Shown: positions 10,107-19,522, numbered from the stretch's first letter. The stretch: 64,000 nt of DNA from Hymenobacter frigidus (GCF_014640435.1 NZ_BMGY01000007.1:1-64000); one strand, 5' to 3'. The notes: generated by a model not told the origin, from the letters alone. A program made the numbers and translations.

Positions 10107-11486
10107 CTACCAGGAGCCGCTGTTATTATCGGTGTCGCCCCCGTCGAACCCGCCCCCGCCGGTGTCATTGGAAGACGTATCGTCGTAGGACGAGTTATTG
10201 TCGTCGGACGAAAAATAGTCAGAAGACGTGTCGGGAGCCGTGTTTTCGTCGGAGAAATAGTCGGGGTCGGTCGTTTCGGCGCCGCCAGTACCACCGTCGC
10301 GGGAGTTGAAGTAGTCGCCCGCCGCGGCAGTGCCCGCGGCACCGGCACCGGCACCGGCACCGGCACCGGCTGCGGCACCGGCTGCGGCACCGGCTGCGGC
10401 ACCCGTGCCGGCATCGGCTCCCGCGCCAAGCCCAGCATTGCTACCGTCATTGGCCAGGTTGCTACCCGAGGTTTCGTGGCCCGAAGCCATGCGGTTGCCC
10501 AGGTACGCACCGGCCGCCGCCGCCGCGCCCGTGGCCAGCATGCCGCCCATGCCCATGCCCATGCCGCCACCGCCCATCATACCGCCTTGGTTGGGGGCAT
10601 TGTTGTAGCCGCCGCCGTAGTTGCCCTGCCCCTGACCGGGGCCGCTGTTGCCGGCGGGGCCGTTGGCCCGGTTGGGCAGAAAATCGGGCGCGGGGCGCGA
10701 GGCCGCCTGCGTAGCGGCCCCGCCGCTGCGGTTGCGGAACATCCGCACCACAAACCACAGGATTCCACCGATTACCAGCGCCCCAATCAGCAGCGTGCCG
10801 ATGCCGGGCCCCGACGAAACCGGCTCGGGTGCGGACCGAGCCATAATTGGGTCATTGGACGGCGCTTGAGCCGGCACCTCGTTCGATAGGTTGGAAGCGG
10901 TGGGCTCGGTGGCTGCCGCGCTGCCGGTGGCGCTTGCTGCCGCCGCACCGGTGGCTGTGGTGGCCGCTGGCAGGCTTTTGGCCGAGCTGGGGTTGGCCGT
11001 AGCCATCAGTGTGTTCAGGCCGGTGCGCAGCCCAACAAAATAATTACCCTGCTTAAAGCCCGGAGTCATTTCGCCGATAATGCGGCTCGTGACGGCGGGC
11101 GTAATCACATCGCGCAGCCCGCTGCCCGCCTGAATGGTCACTTTGCGCTCCTGCGCTCCTACCAGCACCACAATGCCGTTGTTTTTGTCGCGCTGCCCCA
11201 CGCCCCAGGCCGTGCCGAGGGCGCGGCCATAATCGGCCACGTCGCGCCCGCCCAGGCTGGGCACGGTCACCACCACTACCTGCGTGCCGGTATTGTCGGC
11301 GTAGCGGCGTAGGCCGCTTTCCAGCTTCTTGGCATCGGCCGGGGCCATTAGCTGGGCCTGGTCATTAATGAAACGAAAAGGCGTGGGGCGGGCAGGCAGG
11401 CCATCGGCTCCGGCCTGGGCCGCCACTGGTTCCCCAAGCCCAGCGGCAAGGAAAAAGAAGGAGACGAAAAAAAGAAGACGAGTCAT
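10107..11486 (-). CDS. TPM-domain (YgcG-like) exported membrane protein
   Basis: This is a 459-residue protein. The N-terminal signal peptide (LLFFVSFFFLAAGLGEPVAAQA) precedes a TPM domain of about 125 residues (FINDQAQLMAP, TGTQVVVVTVPSLGG, NNGIVVLVGAQERKVTIQAGSG). Next come an Ala/Thr-rich linker, a transmembrane helix near residue 225 (IGTLLIGALVIGGILWFVV) and a long Gly/Ala/Asp/Ser-rich tail ending GGSDTDNNSGSW-like. TPM proteins of bacteria and plants include photosystem II repair and acid phosphatase-like members; bacterial roles are unclear. The tail contains a short-period Ala-Gly run (about residues 362-388) encoded by a CCGGCA/CCGGCT repeat. It is likely transcribed alone. Confidence 0.8.
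   Translation of the reverse strand: MTRLLFFVSFFFLAAGLGEPVAAQAGADGLPARPTPFRFINDQAQLMAPADAKKLESGLRRYADNTGTQVVVVTVPSLGGRDVADYGRALGTAWGVGQRDKNNGIVVLVGAQERKVTIQAGSGLRDVITPAVTSRIIGEMTPGFKQGNYFVGLRTGLNTLMATANPSSAKSLPAATTATGAAAASATGSAAATEPTASNLSNEVPAQAPSNDPIMARSAPEPVSSGPGIGTLLIGALVIGGILWFVVRMFRNRSGGAATQAASRPAPDFLPNRANGPAGNSGPGQGQGNYGGGYNNAPNQGGMMGGGGMGMGMGGMLATGAAAAAGAYLGNRMASGHETSGSNLANDGSNAGLGAGADAGTGAAAGAAAGAAAGAGAGAGAGAAGTAAAGDYFNSRDGGTGGAETTDPDYFSDENTAPDTSSDYFSSDDNNSSYDDTSSNDTGGGGFDGGDTDNNSGSW
10335..10408. repeat. short tandem repeat in the TPM gene
   Basis: Hexamers of the type CACCGG/CTGCGG are repeated for about 70 bases and encode an in-frame Ala/Gly tract. The six-base period keeps the reading frame whatever the copy number, so the length can vary between strains. 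Confidence 0.7.
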
Positions 11487-11611
11487 GGCGCACCGAGTGA
11501 GATGAAAGGAAAAAGAGGGTTGCGAGCCTAATACGGTTTTGGGGCTGGCTTGGCTATGCCACCCTAGCGCACTAGCAACAGTGGCTACCCGGCCTGCCAG
11601 CCTGGGCAGGA

Positions 11612-12166
11612 TTAGCCAACCGCTGTCACTGCGGGCACTACGGCGCGCTCGAAACGCAGGCGGCTACCAGCGGCCGACCCTACCGTCTGAAAGCCGTTGC
11701 GCAGCAGCACTTGCTGCGCGGCCGGGTTATCAGCATCGGGATGGGCTGTGAGCTGGCGCACCATGCCGGTGGCCTCGGCCTGTTGCACCAGCCCGGCTAC
11801 CAGCTCGGTGGCCAGTCCTTGTCCACGCCAATCGGCCGCGATGGAGTAGTTGATTTCGGCCGTGCCCGCGGCATCGGGCGGGCCCATGAAGCCACCCGCA
11901 CCCACCAAGGTGCGCGGAGCGGTATCGTCGGCTTTGCGCAGCGCGTACCAGCCGTGCCAGCCGGCGGCGGTGCGCCCCCCGGCCGTGAGCTGCTCCAGAA
12001 TGTATTCCATGGCCGCACGGTCGTACTCGCCGGGGGGCCAGTCGGTGGGCAGGGCCGCGCCCAGCAGTATGGGGAAATACTGGGGTTTGTGCAGTTCGGC
12101 GGTGAGCAGGGCGCGGCTGGCGGCCAGCAGCAGCAGGCGGGGCGTGTGGGTTATTAGCGGAATCAT
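11612..12166 (-). CDS. GNAT acetyltransferase
   Basis: This 184-residue acetyltransferase has TPRLLLLAASRALL at the start, the central INYSIAADWRGQGLATELVAGL acetyl-CoA motif, and NPAAQQVLLRNGFQTVG near the end. It is distinct from the gene at 9441: overall similarity looks low. The open frame runs 17 codons further upstream, but I chose the ATG at 12166 because the N-acetyltransferase core begins 7 residues later. The substrate is unknown. No terminator or promoter is evident, and it is followed by the TPM gene about 125 bases downstream on the same strand. Confidence 0.78.
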   Translation of the reverse strand: MIPLITHTPRLLLLAASRALLTAELHKPQYFPILLGAALPTDWPPGEYDRAAMEYILEQLTAGGRTAAGWHGWYALRKADDTAPRTLVGAGGFMGPPDAAGTAEINYSIAADWRGQGLATELVAGLVQQAEATGMVRQLTAHPDADNPAAQQVLLRNGFQTVGSAAGSRLRFERAVVPAVTAVG

Positions 12167-12749
12167 AGCGTGCGTATACGGTTTGGCGGGTTGAGTGGTG
12201 CGAAATAAGCAGCCCAAGGCTAGTCAGCGGCGGTAGCTGCCACGCCAACCAATTAATCCCCCGCCGGTCCGGGACAGCTCTCTACCTTTATTTATCTGAT
12301 AGCCTGGCTGGCAATATCAACCCTGATTATTTCAGACGTTTTTCGCGGCCGCTGTATTTCCGTACTTCTTCCCTTTTCGAACCCCGACCCCAATTTTCTA
12401 CAGCTGCTTAGCCTGAGTACCCTGAGCTTCCTGCCGCAGCCGGGGCCAACGGCACCAGTAGCTCCTACTCGGCCCGGCACGTTCGCAAAGCCCTTTCCTC
12501 CCTGGCTCTTTTGCTGTACTGCACAAGGGCGCAATCGAAAGCCAGTGCCAGCGGCCAGGTACACCCTTTGAGGCAGGGAGGGCTATTTGTGCCCATTGCA
12601 GCGGACAAATAACCTCCCTGCCTTGACTATACTGGCCTTAATGCAACCCCGCCACGCCGTAGTACCACCCGGTGCGCGGCTCACCCTGCGCGGCTATGCC
12701 CGTGGCGAGTGATATATTTAGTGCGTTGCTCACCTAATTATTCCTCGTA
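12167..12749. other. gene-poor stretch upstream of the second nuclease
   Basis: No recognisable gene is present. A near-perfect inverted repeat lies at 12571-12590 and 12604-12623 (AGGCAGGGAGG ... CCTCCCTGCCT, 13-base loop); it could be a terminator or a palindromic element. A 23-codon frame at 12641-12712 and a 90-codon minus-strand frame at 12292-12564 show no family features, and I do not call them. Confidence 0.5.
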
Positions 12750-14813
<2,064 letters not shown>

Positions 14814-14845
14814 CCTCACGTTCTGGCCGCGCCGGAGGGCGGCCG

Positions 14846-15766
14846 CTAATCGAACAGGTAGCGGTGCCGACGGACAAGCGCGGGCGGGGCGGGCGCACCC
14901 AGCAGCTCCAGCAGCGTAACCTCAATGTTGTGGCTCATGGTGTTCAGGGCCAAATCATTGGGCTCCAAACCAAAAGGCTCCTCAATTTCGTGCAGAATGG
15001 CATCGAGCGCCATGAAAGTGTAGCCCACGACGGCCATAATGACCGGCGTCATCCAGCCGATGCTGTCGACCAGGCCAAAGGGCAGTAGGAAGCAGTAGAC
15101 ATACACCGTGCGGTGCAGCAGCACGCTGTAGGTGTAGGGAATGGGCGTGCCGGCCAGGCGCTCACAACTGCCCACGATGTTGGACAGGTGGTTAAAGTTA
15201 TGGTCGAACGCCAGCTGGGTCGTGGTATTCAAGTGGGCGGCTTCTTTGCCCTGCTGCACCCAGCGGCTCATTTCCAGCAGTAGCCGGATGGGCTTGAAGG
15301 TAGCCGCCTGCACCGCCCCGGCCAGCGGTACGGGCAGCAGCCGGGCCAGGTCGGCGGCGGCATCGGTGTGCCGGAGCTGGTGCTTGAGGGCGTAGGTGAA
15401 GGCCACCAGCAACCGAACAAAGTGCGCGATTTCGGGCGCGCCGTCGGGGTGGCCGCTCAGCGTGATGGCCTGCCGGGCCAGGGAGCGGACGGTGTTCAGC
15501 AACGCGCCCCACTGCTTGCGGCCTTCCCAGAAACGGTCGTAGCTGGCATTGTTATAAAACCCCAGAAAGATGGCCAGCGTGACGCCAAACAGCGTAAACG
15601 GAGCTGCGTTCAGCGACACTTTGTAGTGGTAGAGGTTGCCATGAGCATACACCACGGCCGCCGAAAAGCTTACCAACACCAACAGCCGGGGCAAAATTTG
15701 GGGCAGCACCGAGCCGCGCCACACAAAGAGCAGCCGCAGCCAATTTTCCTTATCGCGAATAATCAT
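14846..15766 (-). CDS. bestrophin-like anion channel (UPF0187 family)
   Basis: This 306-residue inner-membrane protein begins IIRDKENWLRLLFVWRGSVLP and contains the conserved bestrophin blocks NNASYDRFWEGRKQWGALLN (about residue 72) and, near the C-terminus, IEEPFGLEPNDLALN. The length is typical of bacterial bestrophins, which form pentameric channels; characterised bacterial members conduct cations or anions. Several membrane helices are visible. The start ATG at 15766 abuts the remains of a DUF5615 gene. It is convergent with the second nuclease gene, only 32 bases away. Confidence 0.85.
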   Translation of the reverse strand: MIIRDKENWLRLLFVWRGSVLPQILPRLLVLVSFSAAVVYAHGNLYHYKVSLNAAPFTLFGVTLAIFLGFYNNASYDRFWEGRKQWGALLNTVRSLARQAITLSGHPDGAPEIAHFVRLLVAFTYALKHQLRHTDAAADLARLLPVPLAGAVQAATFKPIRLLLEMSRWVQQGKEAAHLNTTTQLAFDHNFNHLSNIVGSCERLAGTPIPYTYSVLLHRTVYVYCFLLPFGLVDSIGWMTPVIMAVVGYTFMALDAILHEIEEPFGLEPNDLALNTMSHNIEVTLLELLGAPAPPALVRRHRYLFD

Positions 15767-15857
15767 GCTGGGGGTACGGCAGGCACGGCCTCAGGGCTGC
15801 CCGACACCAACAGCAATCCCAGCGCATCCGGGGCAGCTGGGACGCTTCCGCTTCTTG

Positions 15858-16200
15858 TTAGCGGTGCGCAACTAGCAGCGTACGCGCCCGTTTCAAATAA
15901 AAATGATGCGCAAACAGCTTCGGGAATTGCGGCAGAAATAGTCGGAATAACTCCGATTAATTCGGAGGTGCTGATGTTGCCCGTGGATGCCCGCAGCAGC
16001 TTGTGCGGCTGGCTGTGTAGCAGAAAGTTGTTTACGAAATTGGCATCCTTAGTGATGACGACCCGCTGTTCAGCCATCGATAGGCGGGTGATGCGACCGT
16101 CCTGCGTGCGGTTGGCAGCGGGCAGGTTGAGGGTGTGCCGGCAGTCGTAGCCACCTGCTCGACCAATTTGGTTAAGCCGCCTGCCGACCGCCTGTGCGGA
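15858..16200 (-). pseudogene. frameshifted DUF5615 PIN-like toxin remnant
   Basis: The minus-strand translation between 16200 and about 15955 reads HTLNLPAANRTQDGRITRLS and VVITKDANFVNNFLLHSQP, closely matching the intact protein at 17826-18200. After ISTSELI the homologous end appears in another frame: ELFRLFLPQFPKLFAHH and then RTLLVAHR, stopping at 15858. One extra base near 15954 explains the shift. The first ~25 residues are also eroded (RFLVDAQ missing), and no DUF433 partner remains upstream. The unshifted frame continues to 15763 and has no family resemblance there. It is a dead relic of a former toxin-antitoxin module. Confidence 0.85.
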
Positions 16201-16356
16201 TGGCGCCGTGACTGCGGCGGGCGTGGCTAGTATTGCGGTTGCCGGCCGCCTCCCCTTGCTTCCGAAAGCAACGGGCACCGGCGTAACCACTAGCTACCGT
16301 CGCTGCGTAACAGATAGTATCCGCCGCGTGGGCGGCACCGTCCCATTTTATTTCTT

Positions 16357-17049
16357 ATGGCTTCTTCCACTACTTCGCCGCTACGCCGGCCCCAAGTCAT
16401 TCTGTTCGACGTCAACGAAACGTTGTTGGACATGGGGCCCCTAAAGCTGGCCGTCAACGCAGCTTTTAGCAACAAGGCCGCGTTCAACCAATGGTTTGGC
16501 CTGCTACTGCAGCATTCCCTCGTGGCCACGGTCACGGACAGCTACTTCGCCTTCGCTACCATTGCCGACGCGGCCCTCGACATGACGGCCCATATGCTGC
16601 AAGAGAGGCCCCTCACCCACGCCGAAAAGCAGGCCCTCACCGCCCGGTTCGTCCAACTGCCGCCTCATTCCGATGTGCCGGAGGGCCTGCGCCAACTGCG
16701 CGCTGCCGGCTACCGCCTCGCGGCGTTCACCAACTCCACCGCCGCCGTGCTCGCCGAGCAGCTGCGCTACGCCGGTCTGACCGAATATTTTGACCACCAG
16801 CTGAGCGTCGACGCCGTGCGCCGCTACAAGCCCCACCCCGACACCTACCGCTACGCCATCGAAGAGGCCGGCGTGGCCCCCGCCGAGGCCCTGCTCGTGG
16901 CCGCCCACGGCTGGGATGTGGCTGGGGCCCTGGCCGCGGGTCTCGGCGCCGCGTTCCTCGCCCGCCCCGGCCAGACGCTGTACCCGCTGGCCCCGCTACC
17001 CACTTACCAAGCTCCCACCCTTACCGCACTAGCCGAGCAATTGGTGTGA
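16357..17049 (+). CDS. HAD-superfamily hydrolase, haloacid dehalogenase type II-like
   Basis: This 230-residue cytoplasmic protein has the HAD motifs in order: motif I VILFDVNETLLDM with the nucleophile Asp, motif II AFTNSTAAV, the motif III Lys in RRYKPHPDTY, and a C-terminal AAHGWDVAGALAAG where motif IV carries the acidic residue. The DVNETL and RYKPHP signatures point to L-2-haloacid dehalogenase or a related phosphatase; the real substrate is not deducible. The start is the ATG at 16357. A strong hairpin follows the stop. Confidence 0.83.
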   Translation: MASSTTSPLRRPQVILFDVNETLLDMGPLKLAVNAAFSNKAAFNQWFGLLLQHSLVATVTDSYFAFATIADAALDMTAHMLQERPLTHAEKQALTARFVQLPPHSDVPEGLRQLRAAGYRLAAFTNSTAAVLAEQLRYAGLTEYFDHQLSVDAVRRYKPHPDTYRYAIEEAGVAPAEALLVAAHGWDVAGALAAGLGAAFLARPGQTLYPLAPLPTYQAPTLTALAEQLV

Positions 17050-17054
17050 CGGCT

Positions 17055-17097
17055 GGTGCCCCGGGCCTCGCGCGGCACGAGTAGGGCCCGGGGCACC
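17055..17097 (+). terminator. hairpin after the HAD gene
   Basis: GGTGCCCCGGGCC (17055-17067) and GGCCCGGGGCACC (17085-17097) are perfect complements with a 17-base loop. They are followed by AAGGTTTT. The hairpin starts 6 bases after the HAD stop codon. Confidence 0.7.
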
Positions 17098-17126
17098 AAG
17101 GTTTTGCTGCTCATCCCGATACCAAA

Positions 17127-17153
17127 CCAGCCGCGCCCGGGGTGGTAGCGGCA
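17127..17153. repeat. island hairpin repeat, copy 1
   Basis: ACCAGCCGCGCCCGGGGTGG followed by TAGCGGC. It is the most diverged of four copies bounding the toxin-antitoxin modules. The arms GCCGC/GCGGC pair. In this copy no minus-strand gene lies upstream that it could terminate. Confidence 0.65.
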
Positions 17154-17167
17154 ACAGAAACGCCTAG

Positions 17168-17175
17168 TATCTTAG
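17168..17175 (+). promoter_or_regulatory. -7 box of the first DUF433 gene
   Basis: TATCTTAG (one mismatch to TAnnTTTG) ends exactly 4 bases before the ATG at 17180. The second DUF433 gene has the identical octamer at the identical distance. Confidence 0.6.
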
Positions 17176-17179
17176 TCCC

Positions 17180-17404
17180 ATGGAATCCCAGCTCTCGCGC
17201 ATCACCACCAACCCGCGCCAGTGTGGCGGCCGACCCTGCATTCGCGGCATGCGCATCCGCGTGGCCGACGTGCTTCAGCTCTTCGCCGCTGGCCTCACCG
17301 CCGAGCAGATTCTGGCCGAGATGCCCGACCTCGAAGCCGCCGACCTGCAAGCCGCCCTGCAATACGCCGCCCGCCAGCTTGACTACCCGCGCCTCGCCGC
17401 ATGA
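17180..17404 (+). CDS. DUF433 antitoxin (VapB45-like)
   Basis: This 74-residue protein is of the DUF433 family. It contains ITTNPRQCGGRPCIRGMRI, then the winged-helix-like segment VADVLQLFAAGLTAEQILAEMPDL. DUF433 proteins act as DNA-binding antitoxins next to PIN-like DUF5615 toxins. The gene overlaps the toxin start by 4 bases (ATGA at 17401-17404), indicating translational coupling. A TATCTTAG promoter box lies 4 bases before the ATG, predicting a leaderless message, and there is no Shine-Dalgarno sequence. Homology is recognised from the family pattern; autoregulation is inferred. Confidence 0.85.
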   Translation: MESQLSRITTNPRQCGGRPCIRGMRIRVADVLQLFAAGLTAEQILAEMPDLEAADLQAALQYAARQLDYPRLAA

Positions 17405-17748
17405 CCCTCTGGATTGATGCGCACCTCTCGCCGCTCATCGCCGCGTGGCTGACTTGGACCTTTGCCGACGTGCAAGCCGTGCCCCTGCGCGACCTGGGCC
17501 TGCGCGATGCCGAAGACGAAGAAATCTTCCAGGCCGCCAAAGCCACCGGGGTCGTGGTCCTCACCAAAGACGCCGATTTCCGCCACCTGCTCAACCAGTT
17601 CGGCCCACCACCCCAGGTACTCTGGCTCACCTGCGGCAACACCTCCAACGAACGGCTGCAAGAGGTGCTGCGCGCCACCCTTCCCGCCGCCTTAGAGCTA
17701 CTGGCCGCTGGCGAGCCACTAATTGAAATCGGCAACGTTCTGCCCTAA
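17401..17748 (+). CDS. DUF5615 PIN-like toxin
   Basis: This 115-residue protein has the DUF5615/Mut7-C-type PIN-like pattern. It opens WIDAHLSPLIAAWL (first acidic site), has GLRDAEDEEIFQAAKATGVVVLTKDADFRHLL in the middle with the TKDADF motif, and ends with WLTCGNTSNERL. PIN-fold proteins are metal-dependent RNases. The gene starts inside the stop of its DUF433 partner, so the pair forms a type II toxin-antitoxin operon. The acidic residues expected for catalysis are present, and the gene appears intact. Confidence 0.85.
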   Translation: MTLWIDAHLSPLIAAWLTWTFADVQAVPLRDLGLRDAEDEEIFQAAKATGVVVLTKDADFRHLLNQFGPPPQVLWLTCGNTSNERLQEVLRATLPAALELLAAGEPLIEIGNVLP

Positions 17749-17777
17749 ACAGATACCCCCAACACCAAACACCAAAA

Positions 17778-17806
17778 CCAGCCGCGCCCGGGGCGGCAGC
17801 GGCTGG
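17778..17806 (-). repeat. island hairpin repeat, copy 2, serving as terminator
   Basis: CCAGCCGC (17778-17785) and GCGGCTGG (17799-17806) flank CGCCCGGGGCGGCA. On the minus strand the stem is followed by TTTT GG and lies 20 bases after the stop of the DUF5615 gene at 17826, as expected for a terminator. It also lies 30 bases after the stop of the plus-strand toxin at 17748. Confidence 0.75.
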
Positions 17807-17825
17807 CGAAGCTTGGAGTTTCTAA

Positions 17826-18200
17826 TTACCGGTGCGTCACCAGCAGCGTGCGCGACAATTCCAGATAAGTATGATGCGCGAACAGCTTCGTGAGCTGCGG
17901 CAGAAACTGCCGGAATAGCTCCAGCAAATCGGTGGTGCTGATGTTGCCCGTCGAAACAAGCAGCAGCTTGTACGGCTGGCCGTGGAGCAGGAAGCTGTTC
18001 ACAAAATCAGCGTCTTTGGTGATTACGACCCGCTTTTCTGCCATCGAAAGTTGGGTGATGCTGCCATCCTGCGTCTGGTTAGCCGCGGGCAAGTCGAGCG
18101 TATGCAGGCAGTCGCAGGCAGTATGAAAGGCCAGAAAATGCGCCAACCGCCTTGGCAACTGCGCATCAACCAGAAACCGCAACGGCTCGGCGGTGCTCAC
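17826..18200 (-). CDS. DUF5615 PIN-like toxin, second module
   Basis: This 124-residue toxin-family protein contains RFLVDAQLPRRLAHFL at the start, VVITKDADFVNSFLLHGQPYKLLLVSTGNIS in the middle and a C-terminal helix pair ending RTLLVTHR. It shares only the core pattern with the toxin at 17401 but is very close to the frameshifted relic at 15858, so those two are recent paralogues. The gene starts inside the end of its DUF433 partner (overlap 18197-18200), giving translational coupling. Its likely role is ribonuclease toxin held in check by DUF433. Confidence 0.85.
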   Translation of the reverse strand: MSTAEPLRFLVDAQLPRRLAHFLAFHTACDCLHTLDLPAANQTQDGSITQLSMAEKRVVITKDADFVNSFLLHGQPYKLLLVSTGNISTTDLLELFRQFLPQLTKLFAHHTYLELSRTLLVTHR

Positions 18201-18442
18201 GAAGCCAGCCGATAGATGGACCGCACTTGCAGCATATCGGCCGCGTAGGCTTGGCAGGCGCGTAAGTCCTCGACCTCCAAATCTGGGTAGTCGGCCAGGA
18301 TTTCGGCCTCGCTCATGCCGGAGGCTAGGTATTCGAGCACGTTCTGTACCGGGTATCGCAGGCCGCGCACCGTGGGCTGCCCGTGGCAGATGTTCGGGTC
18401 GATGGTAATGCGCGGGTGAGCCGCTGAAGCAACAGTTTCCAT
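18197..18442 (-). CDS. DUF433 antitoxin, second module
   Basis: This 81-residue DUF433 protein contains ITIDPNICHGQPTVRGLRYP, the classical family signature, and NVLEYLASGMSEAEILADYPDL as the helix-turn-helix-like part. It is upstream of and overlaps its PIN-like toxin by 4 bases. The TATCTTAG box at 18447-18454 (minus strand) ends exactly 4 bases before the ATG, identical in sequence and placement to the first module. The module runs opposite to the first one. Confidence 0.87.
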   Translation of the reverse strand: METVASAAHPRITIDPNICHGQPTVRGLRYPVQNVLEYLASGMSEAEILADYPDLEVEDLRACQAYAADMLQVRSIYRLAS

Positions 18443-18446
18443 GTGG

Positions 18447-18454
18447 CTAAGATA
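18447..18454 (-). promoter_or_regulatory. -7 box of the second DUF433 gene
   Basis: Read on the minus strand the box is TATCTTAG, followed by four bases and the ATG at 18442. It predicts a leaderless transcript. Confidence 0.6.
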
Positions 18455-18491
18455 CGAAAGCGCCGCCCGGCCCTATAGCCCCAGAAACAAA

Positions 18492-18520
18492 CCAGCCGCT
18501 CCCGGGACGGCAGCGGCTGG
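18492..18520 (-). repeat. island hairpin repeat, copy 3, serving as terminator
   Basis: CCAGCCGC and GCGGCTGG arms flank TCCCGGGACGGCA. On the minus strand it is followed by TTTGTTT and lies 23 bases after the DUF4926 stop at 18543. The flanks (AAACCAG before, CTGGCGAAGC after) also match copy 2. Confidence 0.75.
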
Positions 18521-18542
18521 CGAAGCGTAGGTCACGAAGCAG

Positions 18543-18764
18543 CTAAGCCGCTTGCTGAACCGTTTGAGCAGTTGGCGCGGTCACCTCGGCGGCGGGCAAG
18601 GTTAACACGGCTTGCGTGGAGCCGTCGGAGCGCACAAATTCTACTTCGTAGGCTTCTCCCTGCCGATACACCAGCACAACGGTACCAATGGCTCCGGTAG
18701 GCAAGCCACATTCGGGATGCGCTTGCTGCAACTGCACGATGTCTAATTCAACGAAGGGTTTCAT
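18543..18764 (-). CDS. DUF4926 protein
   Basis: This 73-residue protein starts MKPFVELDIVQLQQ and carries the DUF4926 core GAIGTVVLVYRQGEAYEVEF, a small SH3-like beta fold. The ATG shares its A with the TGA of the DUF6883 gene (TGATG at 18766-18762), so it is the second gene of a coupled pair. DUF4926 genes commonly accompany DUF6883, and a toxin-antitoxin or immunity role is suspected but not shown. A longer frame starting at 18827 would lie inside the upstream gene and is rejected. A hairpin terminator follows the stop. Confidence 0.78.
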   Translation of the reverse strand: MKPFVELDIVQLQQAHPECGLPTGAIGTVVLVYRQGEAYEVEFVRSDGSTQAVLTLPAAEVTAPTAQTVQQAA

Positions 18765-19099
18765 CAGCGGTCGAGTAAGTGGGCGGTGATTAACAAAACG
18801 AACGTGCCGGGCGATTGTTCCACCCACACGGTACGCAGTGGATATGCCCGACCATTAGGCGCCAACAACGGGCCATCCACCACAAATTTAACGCCATAGG
18901 GCGATTCTTTTTCTTCCGTTATGGTGCGGGTATGGCCGTGCTCAATCAAATCGACAATCAATTGCTCGTAGTGCTCACGCGAGTACCCGATGCCCAGAAA
19001 GAACCGGGCCTTGGCCCCGCCAATCGGGTGGTCGGGATTGAGCAGGTAATCCTGCACCTTGTTAGCCGCCACAAACAGCGGCTTGTCGTGAAGCGTCAT
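18764..19099 (-). CDS. DUF6883 protein
   Basis: This 111-residue protein fits DUF6883: KVQDYLLNPDHPIGGAKARFFLGIGY at the start, YGVKFVVDGPLLAPNGRAYPLRTVWV later and LITAHLL at the end. The biochemical role is unknown. It is the first gene of a two-gene operon with DUF4926. The promoter box TAGTTTTG ends 4 bases before the ATG, so the transcript should be leaderless. The size, gene coupling and location between DUF433/DUF5615 modules suggest a toxin-antitoxin-like pair; this is inference. Confidence 0.78.
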   Translation of the reverse strand: MTLHDKPLFVAANKVQDYLLNPDHPIGGAKARFFLGIGYSREHYEQLIVDLIEHGHTRTITEEKESPYGVKFVVDGPLLAPNGRAYPLRTVWVEQSPGTFVLLITAHLLDR

Positions 19100-19103
19100 C
19101 CGG

Positions 19104-19111
19104 CAAAACTA
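19104..19111 (-). promoter_or_regulatory. -7 box of the DUF6883/DUF4926 operon
   Basis: The minus strand reads TAGTTTTG, a perfect TAnnTTTG match, followed by four bases and the ATG at 19099. Confidence 0.65.
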
Positions 19112-19149
19112 CTGTGCAAGCAAGTTGACTCTACGACCCCAACACCAAC

Positions 19150-19178
19150 CCAGCCGCTCTCGGGGCGGCCGCGGCTGG
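19150..19178. repeat. island hairpin repeat, copy 4
   Basis: CCAGCCGC and GCGGCTGG flank TCTCGGGGCGGCC. It has the same orientation as the other copies, but no minus-strand gene lies to its right within 1 kb, so it is not terminating a present gene. It marks the right limit of the island. Confidence 0.65.
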
Positions 19179-19259
19179 TGAAGCACCTGCTACTGTCGGC
19201 AATATAAAACTCTCCACTGCCACAACATAGAGTATCCAACCTAACAAGCGCCATTTATT

Positions 19260-19426
19260 AGACTTGTTCCTGAATAAGAAATGGTCAAAGATTTTAGCCG
19301 ATTATGGTGCCTGAATGGTCTTTTTGGTTTGGCCAAGCGTGTATCCTTGGATTCTTTGAGCAGCCCCCGTTTCTGGCGCCAAATACGACTTGGAAAACCA
19401 CCGATTTCTTATTAAGGAACAAGTCT
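19260..19426. mobile_element. MITE with AGACTTGTTCC ends, copy 1
   Basis: The 23-base ends AGACTTGTTCCTGAATAAGA... (19260-19282) and 19404-19426 are inverted repeats with one mismatch or so. The 167-base unit holds no gene. A possible 3-base duplication ATT flanks it. A second unit with the same ends is at 35813-35901, so both are probably mobilised by the same unseen transposase. The 19179-19259 stretch before it contains nothing recognised. Confidence 0.8.
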
Positions 19427-19522
19427 ATTCTCTAACCGAGGCGGGCACCGGCATAGAGTTTTCATTTAATGGGATTTAGCTTGCACATTCGTTTACATTC
19501 CTATCGGCATCACCCGTTCCGC

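Noticed and set aside
9285..10889. 534-codon plus-strand frame across three minus-strand genes
   Set aside because: It runs through the creatininase start, the whole GNAT gene and much of the TPM gene, and ends in low-complexity Gly/Thr runs. Each underlying minus-strand gene has clear family motifs.
12292..12564. 90-codon minus-strand frame
   Set aside because: Arg/Gly/Ser-rich, without motif, promoter or conserved context. The alternative plus-strand frame through the same stretch is equally unconvincing.
17127..19178. attC sites of an integron
   Set aside because: The hairpins lack the RYYYAAC/GTTRRRY core sites, and the modules have their own promoters with mixed orientation. No integrase is present.
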